In this document: in pieces, positions 42,909 to 50,630 of the stretch
Numbering within the stretch: the first letter of the stretch is position 1
How the letters are laid out: each line of letters begins with the position of its first letter
Assembly (NCBI GenBank): GCA_045126475.1
Contig: JBGVOL010000013.1
Location: 1 to 60,156 of the forward strand
Direction of reading: 5' to 3'
Length of the DNA stretch: 60,156 nt
DNA from: SVEL01 sp045126475
Lineage (GTDB): Bacteria > Bacillota > Clostridia > Lachnospirales > Lachnospiraceae
Program-made: the position numbers and the translations under genes
The notes under the pieces: generated by a model
Told to the model about the DNA's origin: nothing
The model's database searches: none
What the model saw: the letters and a program-made list of their open reading frames with translations, nothing else

Positions 42909-43652
42909 CTACTTTATAGGCTCCTTCGCCGGCGTACCCGCCTTTCTTGGGTACGCTTTCGGAGTAGCCTTTTCTTTTTTTATTAATAATAAAACTCTGT
43001 TCAAATCCGATGAAGGCACAATGTATTCAAGAGTTTTACTTATACTTCCTCCCATTTTATCCACAGCAGTTACCGATTCCTCGACCTCTTTTCCACAATC
43101 ACCTGCTTTATATGGAATAAAATAACCTCCCTGCTTTACAAAAGGCACACAAAATTCCGATAAGGTCGCAAGATTTGCAACTGCCCTTGAAACACATATG
43201 TCAAATTTCTCACGATACTGTGGATCTCTTCCGAAATCTTCACTTCGGCCGTGGATAAATTCAACATTCTCAAGCTTTAACTCAAGACTTACTTCCTTAA
43301 GGAAATTAATTCGCTTGTTAAGTGAATCAAGAAGAGTAATATTTATGTCAGGAAATGCAATCTTAAGAGGAATACCCGGAAAACCTGCCCCTGTTCCCAC
43401 ATCAATAATATTAATGCCTGATGCAAGTTTCTCCTTTCCCACAACCTTAACAAGAGCTAAACTGTCCAAAAAATGCTTAACAATCACCTCTTCAAATTCT
43501 GTTATGGCCGTAAGATTCATAACCTTATTTTTTTCCACAAGCATCTCATAAAATCTGACAAACTGCTCCTTCTGATTATCATAAAGCTCTATTTCAAGTT
43601 CCTTTAAACCTTTGTCAAATATTAGAAGCCCGTTATTGTACACATCATTCAT
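42909..43652 (-). CDS. rsmG: 16S rRNA (guanine527-N7)-methyltransferase RsmG
   Basis: 247 residues. SAM site IIDVGTGAGFPGIPLKIAFP, followed by LLDSLNKRINFL and the conserved ISRAVANLATLSEF-like segment (VSRAVANLATLSEF). The C-terminal tail TPKAYPRKAGTPAKEPIK is the usual RsmG ending. RsmG makes m7G527 in the 530 loop; loss gives low-level streptomycin resistance. I chose ATG 43652, six bases after GGAG; the ATG at 43664 lacks a ribosome site. Last gene of the rpmH-rnpA-yidD-yidC-jag-mnmE-mnmG series. Confidence 0.97.
   Translation of the reverse strand: MNDVYNNGLLIFDKGLKELEIELYDNQKEQFVRFYEMLVEKNKVMNLTAITEFEEVIVKHFLDSLALVKVVGKEKLASGINIIDVGTGAGFPGIPLKIAFPDINITLLDSLNKRINFLKEVSLELKLENVEFIHGRSEDFGRDPQYREKFDICVSRAVANLATLSEFCVPFVKQGGYFIPYKAGDCGKEVEESVTAVDKMGGSISKTLEYIVPSSDLNRVLLLIKKEKATPKAYPRKAGTPAKEPIK
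42919..42982 (+). terminator. Rho-independent terminator of the hydrolase gene, inside rsmG coding sequence
   Basis: Inner arms GCGTACCC / GGGTACGC (42932-42939, 42949-42956), outer partial arms GGCTCC / GGAGTAGCC, then TTTTCTTTTTTT (42970-42981). It is on the + strand within the last codons of rsmG. Confidence 0.75.
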
Positions 43653-43671
43653 ACTATTCTCCATATAAAAT

Positions 43672-45555
43672 CTATTTATGCTGCTTCATATATACAAGAA
43701 GCACTGATATATCTGCCGGTGAAACTCCTGATATTCTTGATGCCTGTCCTATGGATAACGGCTTATACTGATTAAGCTTCTGGGTTGCCTCTTTTCTAAG
43801 ACCCGAAACAACACTGTAATCGAAATCAGGACTAAGTTTCTTACCTTCAAGTTTCTTGAACTGCTCTACCTGATGAAGCTGTCTTTTTATATAACCTTCA
43901 TACTTTATGTTAATGTTAATCTGCTCAATAACATCATATGAAAGTTCAGGTCTGTCAGTATCTATCTCTGCCAAGTCCTCATATGATAATTCAGGCCTTC
44001 TTATAAGTTCAGCCAGATTACTTCCTGTCTTTAAAGGTTCACTGCCGTGGGCTTCGAGGAATTTCTGCATTCCCGCATTTGCTCCCACAGGAACACCCGC
44101 AAGTCTGTTTATTTCCTCGTCTATAAGCTTTCTCTTTCTCTCTACCTTCTCATAAACCTCATCACTGACAAGCCCTATCTTATGGCCTATAGGTGTAAGA
44201 CGCAAATCTGCGTTATCCTGCCTTAATATAAGTCTGTACTCCGCCCTTGAGGTCATCATACGGTATGGCTCATAACTCTCTTTTGTGACCAAATCATCAA
44301 TAAGAACTCCTATATATCCTTCGGAGCGGTCGATAACCACCTGTTCTCTTCCAAGAACCTCCAAAGCGGCATTTATGCCTGCTATAAGCCCCTGGGCTGC
44401 AGCTTCCTCATAACCTGAGCTTCCGTTAAACTGTCCGCCGCTGAAAAGTCCCTTTATATTCTTAAATTCAAGGGTTGCAAGAAGCTGTCTTGCATCAATA
44501 CAATCATATTCAATGGCGTAGGCATTTCTTACTATCTTCACATTCTCAAGTCCCGGAACTGTCCTGTACATGGCATACTGCACATCCTCCGGCAGTGAAC
44601 TTGACATTCCTCCAAGATACATCTCGTTTGTGTAGAGACCTTCCGGTTCAACAAATACCTGATGTCTGTCCTTATCTGCAAATTTTACAACCTTATCCTC
44701 TATTGACGGGCAGTATCTTGGACCTGTTCCCTCTATCATTCCGGAAAATAAAGGACTTCTGTCGATATTATCCCTTATAATCTTATGTGTTTCTTCATTT
44801 GTATAGGTAAGCCAGCACGAAACCTGCTCCTTCTGCACTGATTCCGGGTCAGTCGAGAATGAAAAAGGAACTACCCTCTCATCACCAAACTGCTCCTCCA
44901 TTTTAGAGAAATCTATACTTCTCTTATCAACTCTTGCAGGTGTACCGGTCTTGAATCTTCTAAGTTCAACACCTATATTTTTAAGGGCATCTGTCAGATG
45001 GTTTGCCGCCTGAAGTCCGTTTGGTCCCGTAGGGTTGCTTACATCACCGTATATACATCTGGCCTTTAAGTATGTACCTGTACATAACACAACGGCCTTT
45101 GCTTTGTATGTTGCACCGGAAAATGTCTTTGCTCCCACAACTCTTCCGTCCTCCACAAGAATCTCTGTAACCTCAGCCTGACGTATTGTAAGATTATCTG
45201 TATTCTCAAGAGTTTTTCTCATCTCATAGGTATAATTTCTCTTGTCTGCCTGAGCGCGGAGTGAATGTACGGCAGGTCCCTTTGATTTATTAAGCATCTT
45301 TGACTGAATAAAGGATTTATCAATATTTTTTCCCATCTCACCGCCAAGTGCATCTATTTCTCTAACAAGATGTCCCTTAGAGCTTCCTCCGATATTTGGA
45401 TTGCACGGCATAAGTGCGATACTGTCAACACTTACCGTAAACATAACGGTAGAAAGTCCAAGTCTTGCACTTGCAAGAGCAGCCTCACATCCGGCATGAC
45501 CTGCACCGACTATAACAACATCATATTCCTCTTCTATAAACTTCTTCTCTGACAT
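43672..45555 (-). CDS. mnmG: tRNA uridine-5-carboxymethylaminomethyl modification enzyme MnmG (GidA)
   Basis: 627 residues. FAD-binding Rossmann motif VVIVGAGHAGCEAALASARL, the GidA signature GPRYCPSIEDKVVKFADKDR and QVFVEPEG, and the second signature GLFSGGQFNGSSGYEEAAAQ. With MnmE it makes cmnm5U at the wobble position of tRNAs. I chose the ATG at 45555 (GGTG six bases upstream); an upstream TTG would add four residues. It lies 23 bp downstream of mnmE. Confidence 0.98.
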   Translation of the reverse strand: MSEKKFIEEEYDVVIVGAGHAGCEAALASARLGLSTVMFTVSVDSIALMPCNPNIGGSSKGHLVREIDALGGEMGKNIDKSFIQSKMLNKSKGPAVHSLRAQADKRNYTYEMRKTLENTDNLTIRQAEVTEILVEDGRVVGAKTFSGATYKAKAVVLCTGTYLKARCIYGDVSNPTGPNGLQAANHLTDALKNIGVELRRFKTGTPARVDKRSIDFSKMEEQFGDERVVPFSFSTDPESVQKEQVSCWLTYTNEETHKIIRDNIDRSPLFSGMIEGTGPRYCPSIEDKVVKFADKDRHQVFVEPEGLYTNEMYLGGMSSSLPEDVQYAMYRTVPGLENVKIVRNAYAIEYDCIDARQLLATLEFKNIKGLFSGGQFNGSSGYEEAAAQGLIAGINAALEVLGREQVVIDRSEGYIGVLIDDLVTKESYEPYRMMTSRAEYRLILRQDNADLRLTPIGHKIGLVSDEVYEKVERKRKLIDEEINRLAGVPVGANAGMQKFLEAHGSEPLKTGSNLAELIRRPELSYEDLAEIDTDRPELSYDVIEQININIKYEGYIKRQLHQVEQFKKLEGKKLSPDFDYSVVSGLRKEATQKLNQYKPLSIGQASRISGVSPADISVLLVYMKQHK

Positions 45556-45578
45556 TTTCCGCACCAAACCTTTCGTAA

Positions 45579-46961
45579 CTATTTACCCATACAGAATTTG
45601 CTGAATATTCTGTCAACCAAATCATCTTCCACCGCTTCACCTATAACCCTTCCAAGAGATTCATAGGCATTCATAAGATCAATCGTAAAGAAATCCTCAG
45701 GCATTCCGTCCTCAATTGAATTAATCACAAGACGTATACTGTCATATGCCTGCCTTATATCATTTTTCTGTCTGGCATTTGTAATATATACCTCGTCATT
45801 AAATTTGAGTTCACCTTTAAAAAACATATCCTTAACAGAATCTTCAAAATCATCAATTCCCGTCTGATTCTTCGCAGAAATATTAATAACAGGAACATCA
45901 TTATCAACAGATATCTCTGCTCTTTCCACCTTTGCTTCTAAATCGGATTTATTAAACAAAACTATTGCTTTTCTTCCACGCATTATCTCCATTATCTCTC
46001 TATCATTATCGTCCAAAGGATTTGATGAGTCAATAATGTAAATAATTAAATCTGCATCAGCAGCAAGCTCTTTAGCTTTTCTTACACCAATACTTTCTAC
46101 TATATCTTCAGTATCCCTTATACCTGCCGTATCAACTATATTAAGACTTATTCCGTCAATATTTATATGTTCTTCAAGAGTATCTCTGGTGGTTCCTGCT
46201 ATATCGGTTACTATTGCCCGCTCTGTTCCAAGTACCGCATTTAAAAATGAAGATTTCCCGGCATTTGGTTTTCCTAAGATCACGGTCTTTATTCCCTCAC
46301 TTATAACTCTTCCGTTATCAGATGATTTAATAAGCTTATAAAGTTCATCTTCAATTTTTACCGTTATATTCTTAAGTTCCTCATTATAACCTTCAAGGCT
46401 CATATGCTCCGGGTCATCAAGGGCCGATTCAATATAAGCAATCTGATTTAATATATTATCACGGATTTCCTTTATTTTAGCTGATATCCCGCCATTAAGC
46501 TGACTTACGGAATTGGATAATGCATATTCATTTTTGGCATTAATTACATCTATAACAGCCTCTGCCTGTGACAAATCCATTCTTCCGTTTAAGAATGCCC
46601 TCTTCGTAAATTCTCCTGCTTCAGCCGGTCTTGCACCATTCTCAAAAATCAGATTAAGAACCTTTTTTAAAACTACAACTCCACCGTGGCAGTTAATCTC
46701 CACTACATCCTCTCTTGTGTAAGTATTTGGAGCTCTCATCACTGTAACCAAAACTTCATCTATAACATTGTCACCGTCAACTATATGTCCGAAATGTACT
46801 GTATGGGATTTTACATCAGAAAGTTTTTTATCCTTTTTAACAGACTTAAAAATCCTGTCTGCAATCTGAACTGCATCATTACCACTGATTCTGATAATAC
46901 CGATTCCCGAATTGCTCATAGCTGTAGCAACCGCTGCTATTGTTTCTGTATCAAATCTCAT
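45579..46961 (-). CDS. mnmE: tRNA modification GTPase MnmE (TrmE)
   Basis: 460 residues. The N-terminal formyl-THF-binding domain (TIAAVATAMSNSGIGIIRIS) is followed by a helical domain interrupted by the G domain: G1 GKPNAGKSSFLNAV, G3 DTAGIRDT, G4 NKSD. The C-terminal CxGK motif (FCMGK) is intact. Partner of MnmG. The ATG at 46961 has GGTG six bases upstream, the same arrangement as mnmG; ATG 46973 sits directly on AAAGG and is unlikely. Confidence 0.98.
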   Translation of the reverse strand: MRFDTETIAAVATAMSNSGIGIIRISGNDAVQIADRIFKSVKKDKKLSDVKSHTVHFGHIVDGDNVIDEVLVTVMRAPNTYTREDVVEINCHGGVVVLKKVLNLIFENGARPAEAGEFTKRAFLNGRMDLSQAEAVIDVINAKNEYALSNSVSQLNGGISAKIKEIRDNILNQIAYIESALDDPEHMSLEGYNEELKNITVKIEDELYKLIKSSDNGRVISEGIKTVILGKPNAGKSSFLNAVLGTERAIVTDIAGTTRDTLEEHINIDGISLNIVDTAGIRDTEDIVESIGVRKAKELAADADLIIYIIDSSNPLDDNDREIMEIMRGRKAIVLFNKSDLEAKVERAEISVDNDVPVINISAKNQTGIDDFEDSVKDMFFKGELKFNDEVYITNARQKNDIRQAYDSIRLVINSIEDGMPEDFFTIDLMNAYESLGRVIGEAVEDDLVDRIFSKFCMGK

Positions 46962-47003
46962 ACAACACACCATCCTTTCTTATACATCATTTTTATACAA
47001 CCC

Positions 47004-47048
47004 TTTCTTACCTTATTAAAACATATTCAGGGTTAATAAGGTAAGAAA
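47004..47048. repeat. 16-bp perfect inverted repeat between mnmE and jag
   Basis: Arms 47004-47019 and 47033-47048 with a 13-nt loop, adjoining the terminator at 47046-47071. Read on the - strand it lies in the mnmE leader and may sequester or stabilise it. Confidence 0.7.
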
Positions 47049-47071
47049 AGGCTGTAAAAAATTACAGCCTT
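47046..47071 (-). terminator. Terminator between jag and mnmE
   Basis: On the - strand: AAGGCTGTAA, TTTT loop, TTACAGCCTT followed by TTC. It begins 10 bp past the jag stop; the T-tract is short, so partial read-through is expected. Confidence 0.75.
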
Positions 47072-47080
47072 ATATCTTAA

Positions 47081-47728
47081 CTATTTCTTTAACATTACAA
47101 CTACATGTCTGTATGGCTCTTCGCCCTCACTCTTAGTTGTAACATATCTGTCATTCTGTAATGCAGAATGAATAACTCTTCTCTCATATGGATTCATTGG
47201 CTCTAAAGAAACTGGTCTCTTTGTTCTCTTAACCTTAAATGCAATATTCTTTGCGAGATTTTCAAGAGTTTCCTTTCTTCTCTCACGGTAATTTTCAGTA
47301 TCAAGCTTTACCCTTAAATATTTGTCACTTTTCTTATTTACAACAAGGCTTACAAGATACTGTAATGAATCAAGTGTCTGTCCTCTCTTACCGATGAGAA
47401 CGCCCATATCATCTCCTACCAGATCAATATCAACTGATTCATCATTTACTGTAACATTGATTTTTACCGTTAAGTTCATGGCATCAAAAACCTTAGCCAG
47501 GAAATCTTTAACTATCTTCTCAACATCTTCTGATGTGGCAACAGTCTGAACTTCTTCCTCTTTAACTCTTGCATTAATCTTTGCAGGCTTGCTTCCTATT
47601 CCAAGGATTCCGTTGCTTCCCTTCTCAACTATTTCATAATCAAGCTTGTCACTTGTTACACCTAAAGCAACAAGTGCCTTTGTAATAGCATCATCAACAT
47701 TTTTTCCTGTAAATAACTGGTATTCCAT
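47081..47728 (-). CDS. jag: RNA-binding protein Jag (KhpB, SpoIIIJ-associated)
   Basis: 215 residues: N-terminal Jag domain (about 1-50), KH-II domain (MGVLIGKRGQTLDSLQYLVS) and C-terminal R3H domain (NPYERRVIHSALQNDRYV). KhpB pairs with KhpA as an RNA chaperone and affects division and cell-wall growth. GGGAGG lies nine bases before ATG 47728 and only three before ATG 47734, so I prefer the former. It lies 16 bp downstream of yidC, its usual neighbour. Confidence 0.95.
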   Translation of the reverse strand: MEYQLFTGKNVDDAITKALVALGVTSDKLDYEIVEKGSNGILGIGSKPAKINARVKEEEVQTVATSEDVEKIVKDFLAKVFDAMNLTVKINVTVNDESVDIDLVGDDMGVLIGKRGQTLDSLQYLVSLVVNKKSDKYLRVKLDTENYRERRKETLENLAKNIAFKVKRTKRPVSLEPMNPYERRVIHSALQNDRYVTTKSEGEEPYRHVVVMLKK

Positions 47729-47744
47729 TTTCATATTCCTCCCT

Positions 47745-49217
47745 TTACTGCTTATTGTTTTTATCGTTGTATTCCTTTACCATATTTGCTTTTGCTGCAA
47801 TACCACCCTTTTTGTAAGTTACGCCTGAAGATGTCTTTTGTTTATTCTGAGCGCTTGCACTGCTTTTTGAATTATCGTTTACCCTGATATTCTTAACATT
47901 AGCGTTGGCTGCATTAGTAATCTTCTGAGGAGGAAGACCCTGCTTTGCACGCTTCTTATTGAGCTTTTCAATATTTGCCTTTATTAAATCATCTACCTCT
48001 ACCTTCTTGAAGTATGAGTTAATAAAGAACTGCTGTCCAATTGTAAACAAAGAACCTATTACCCAGTAGAGACCTAAACCTGAAGCAAATGAATAACAGA
48101 AAAATGCAGACATAATCGGCATCATTATATTCATTACCTTCATTGAAGACATCATAGGATTATCTGCCATACCGGCCTGTGACTGACTCTTAGTCATCAT
48201 ATGCGAGCTATACCACTGGAATAATGCTGAAAGAATAGGAATTAAAATTGCCCACCAGATTCCTACCTGCATTTCCTGTGAAGGAGAACGGCTTAAATCT
48301 ATTCCGGCAAATGAATAAATATCAATTATTTCTTCATGCTTATCTTCCATATCACTATGATTTGATTCAATCTCATTTACAATTTGGTCATATTTAGAAG
48401 TGTCGTATGCGGAATACTCACTTACAAGCTTTAAATTGTACTCATTTAAATCTGATGATTTAACTTTGTCCCAATCCTCTTTACTTACCTTATTTAAAGA
48501 TGACATTATCTTTTCTGCAGTTTCCTTCAGTTCAGACATATCATCCCATGCATCCTTGCTTGAATCAAGTCCTGCACCCTGTCTTGTATAAGGATTAGAT
48601 ATTATTGCATATATCTCTGCTACTACAGTATCTGATGAATTATCATAATAAGCATCTAAAACCTTATTAAAATCATCCTGCTTTTCAAAACCCTCAATTC
48701 CGTTGTCAACCATAATCTGATTCAATTTATTTAAATCATCATAATCATCCATTGACTGAGAGATGTACTGCGCTGCTTCCATATAAATTTCTTCAACTAC
48801 ACCTACATGTGACGGTATATTACTTATTACTCCGTAAAGTGCAAGTAATATACACATCTGAAGAATCATAGGAAGACATCCGCCTGTTGGTGATGTACCA
48901 TACTTTTCGTATACGGCCTTTGTTTCTGCATTCATGGCCAACATTGAATCATTATCTCTTTTGCCTTTGTACTTCTTCTGAATTGCCTGCAGCTCAGGAT
49001 TCATTATTGACGAAAGCTTTGTGGTTTTCTGTTGTTTTATTGTCATCGGTATCATTAAGAGCTTTACAATAAGTGTAAACACTATAATACATAAACCGAT
49101 ATTTGCAATTCCTATCTTGTCAAATACAAAGAAAATTGCATTCATTACTACGCCGAGAAAATCTGCTATCTGCTTAATAACAGGCATGTCGGCACATGAT
49201 AATAACATTCCTGACAT
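47745..49217 (-). CDS. yidC: Membrane protein insertase YidC (SpoIIIJ/OxaI family) with large internal insert
   Basis: 490 residues, against about 260 in Bacillus. The core helices are recognisable: ANIGLCIIVFTLIVKLLMIP, the charged loop KQQKTTKLSSIMNPELQAIQ, CLPMILQMCILLALYGVISN, and the C-terminal GLGLYWVIGSLFTIGQQFFI. Between the second and third core helices is an acidic, helical insert of about 170 residues (roughly 145-315). The C-terminal tail is basic, as in ribosome-binding forms. The ATG follows AAGGAGGAATTAA. YidC inserts and folds inner-membrane proteins, alone or with Sec. Confidence 0.96.
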   Translation of the reverse strand: MSGMLLSCADMPVIKQIADFLGVVMNAIFFVFDKIGIANIGLCIIVFTLIVKLLMIPMTIKQQKTTKLSSIMNPELQAIQKKYKGKRDNDSMLAMNAETKAVYEKYGTSPTGGCLPMILQMCILLALYGVISNIPSHVGVVEEIYMEAAQYISQSMDDYDDLNKLNQIMVDNGIEGFEKQDDFNKVLDAYYDNSSDTVVAEIYAIISNPYTRQGAGLDSSKDAWDDMSELKETAEKIMSSLNKVSKEDWDKVKSSDLNEYNLKLVSEYSAYDTSKYDQIVNEIESNHSDMEDKHEEIIDIYSFAGIDLSRSPSQEMQVGIWWAILIPILSALFQWYSSHMMTKSQSQAGMADNPMMSSMKVMNIMMPIMSAFFCYSFASGLGLYWVIGSLFTIGQQFFINSYFKKVEVDDLIKANIEKLNKKRAKQGLPPQKITNAANANVKNIRVNDNSKSSASAQNKQKTSSGVTYKKGGIAAKANMVKEYNDKNNKQ

Positions 49218-49228
49218 TTAATTCCTCC

Positions 49229-49468
49229 TTATGGAACAGGGTCATATCCGCTGTATTTCGAATAGGGATGACACCTTAATATTCTTTTTACTGCTAAAAA
49301 TGTACCCTTGAACGGACCGTACTTCTCGATAGCTTCTATTGCATACTGCGAGCAGGTAGGCGTAAATCTGCAATGTGTATTTCCCTTTATGGGCGATATA
49401 AACTTCCTGTAAAATTTCACACATCCTATTAATATATAAGATAAAAAATCTAAAACTTTCATTTTCAA
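49229..49468 (-). CDS. yidD: Membrane protein insertion efficiency factor YidD
   Basis: 79 residues with the family signature GNTHCRFTPTCSQYAIEAIE and KRILRCHPYSKYSGYDPVP. A short amphipathic membrane-associated protein encoded between rnpA and yidC. TTG at 49468 has GGAG seven bases upstream; the ATG two codons later (49462) is 13 bases from it. Confidence 0.96.
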   Translation of the reverse strand: MKMKVLDFLSYILIGCVKFYRKFISPIKGNTHCRFTPTCSQYAIEAIEKYGPFKGTFLAVKRILRCHPYSKYSGYDPVP

Positions 49469-49518
49469 GGATACTCTCCGTCTCTTTTTGTCTGCTTTTC
49501 ACAGAATCCGCATGTCCA

Positions 49519-49857
49519 CTACATACGGACTGCAATCTTATGCATCTTACACAGATGCAGGAATGCACTTTCAATCTCAGCAAAACTTCTGTCCTTTGCT
49601 GTTGTTCTTGCAATAACTGCAATGTTTAAACCACTATTAAACATATCTCTATTCAGTCTGTACGCTTCTCTTATAAGCCTGGCCAGACGATGCCTCACTA
49701 CACTATTACCTACTTTTTTACTGACTGAAATACCAAGCTTTGATTTTCCCTCAGGATTTTCCATAACATACATTACCAAATATCTGTTTGCGTAGGATGT
49801 ACCATTTTTATAGATTGTCTGAAACTCACTATTACTTAACGAATTAATATTTCTCAT
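49519..49857 (-). CDS. rnpA: Ribonuclease P protein component
   Basis: 112 residues. The RNR motif KVGNSVVRHRLARLIREAYR is intact, with the central KLGISVSKK. It binds the RNase P RNA and matures the 5' ends of tRNAs. I chose ATG 49857 directly after AGAGGTGTAGG; the frame extends upstream through a terminator hairpin, which is not coding. Confidence 0.96.
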   Translation of the reverse strand: MRNINSLSNSEFQTIYKNGTSYANRYLVMYVMENPEGKSKLGISVSKKVGNSVVRHRLARLIREAYRLNRDMFNSGLNIAVIARTTAKDRSFAEIESAFLHLCKMHKIAVRM

Positions 49858-49882
49858 CCTACACCTCTCATTCTTATTTAAA

Positions 49883-49910
49883 GAAAAAAAAGCCACATAC
49901 ATATGTGGCT
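49883..49910 (-). terminator. Terminator/attenuator between rpmH and rnpA
   Basis: On the - strand: AGCCACAT, 4-nt loop, ATGTGGCT, then TTTTTTT. It lies 10 bp past the rpmH stop and would let rpmH be made in excess over rnpA. Confidence 0.9.
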
Positions 49911-49920
49911 TAAGCTAATG

Positions 49921-50067
49921 CTATGCTGATAACTTCTTTCTTCCCTTTGCTCTTCTAGCAGCTAAAACCTTTCTTCCGTTAGCTGTTGCCATTCTCTTTC
50001 TAAAACCATGAACCTTTGCTCTTGATCTCTTCTTAGGATTGAATGTAAGTCCCATTGTTGTTCTCAT
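49921..50067 (-). CDS. rpmH: 50S ribosomal protein L34
   Basis: 48 residues, very basic. FNPKKRSRAKVHGFRKRMAT and ANGRKVLAARRAKGRKKLSA match L34. The ATG at 50067 has GGAGGTG six bases upstream; it gives four extra residues (MRTT) relative to the 44-residue form starting at the internal ATG 50055, which lacks a ribosome site. First gene left of oriC. Confidence 0.96.
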   Translation of the reverse strand: MRTTMGLTFNPKKRSRAKVHGFRKRMATANGRKVLAARRAKGRKKLSA

Positions 50068-50139
50068 CTCGGACACCTCCTTTTTATACGAAATTATTTT
50101 AAGGTAATATATTTATCTATATTTAAAGACATCGTGACT

Positions 50140-50168
50140 ATTATATTCAATAACTCCTTTGTAGTCAA
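50140..50168 (-). promoter_or_regulatory. SigA promoter of rpmH
   Basis: On the - strand: TTGACT, 17-bp spacer, TATAAT, with a leader of about 65 nt. Confidence 0.85.
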
Positions 50169-50199
50169 GCAAAATCTTTATTTTTTTGAATATACGCTT

Positions 50200-50550
50200 T
50201 TTTTTCTATCCACATATAATAATATATTTATTTTTCATCATATTTTTCCACAAAATGTGTATAACTAAGTGGATAACATTTGATTTATATGTTTATATAA
50301 ATTTAAAATCCTTTATTTTTCAATCAATTTGATGTTGATACATTTTTTTATGTCCTTATAAAAGTTTTGGATATTTATAATAACAATTCACAAATCAAAA
50401 TTTATCCACATTTTCCACCGTTTTTTTACACATATTAGTTTTATTATAAAAATCAATACTTTTTTCATATTTGCACATTTTATGCACTTTTTTATTCACC
50501 ATGGATATAATGTGCACATATACAATTTTGGTTGAAAAAATCCACAAAAT
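50200..50550. other. oriC, upstream DnaA-box cluster
   Basis: A very A/T-rich intergenic segment between rpmH and dnaA. DnaA boxes matching TTATNCACA: perfect at 50256-50264 (reverse, TGTGTATAA) and 50402-50410 (TTATCCACA). Near matches at 50206-50214, 50244-50252, 50268-50276 (reverse), 50424-50432, 50480-50488, 50492-50500 and 50538-50546. This is the expected place for the upstream part of a Bacillus-type bipartite origin. Confidence 0.9.
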
Positions 50551-50560
50551 GCGTTAAAAT
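50532..50560 (+). promoter_or_regulatory. SigA promoter of dnaA overlapping a DnaA box
   Basis: TTGAAA, 17-bp spacer, TAAAAT. The spacer contains AAATCCACA (50538-50546), a degenerate DnaA box, suggesting autorepression. An alternative -10, TATAAT, is at 50566-50571. Confidence 0.7.
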
Positions 50561-50574
50561 AGACGTATAATTTA

Positions 50575-50594
50575 GCATAGTGGGATTACTATGC
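50575..50594 (+). repeat. Leader hairpin of dnaA
   Basis: GCATAGT, 6-nt loop GGGATT, ACTATGC, immediately after the predicted transcription start and 36 bp before the dnaA start. Confidence 0.5.
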
Positions 50595-50630
50595 CCTTAA
50601 GCGTTGTAACACGTAGAATTGGAGTTTAAA

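Noticed and set aside
49858..49902. 15-residue N-terminal extension of RnpA
   Set aside because: It runs through the terminator hairpin; the shorter start has a proper ribosome site.
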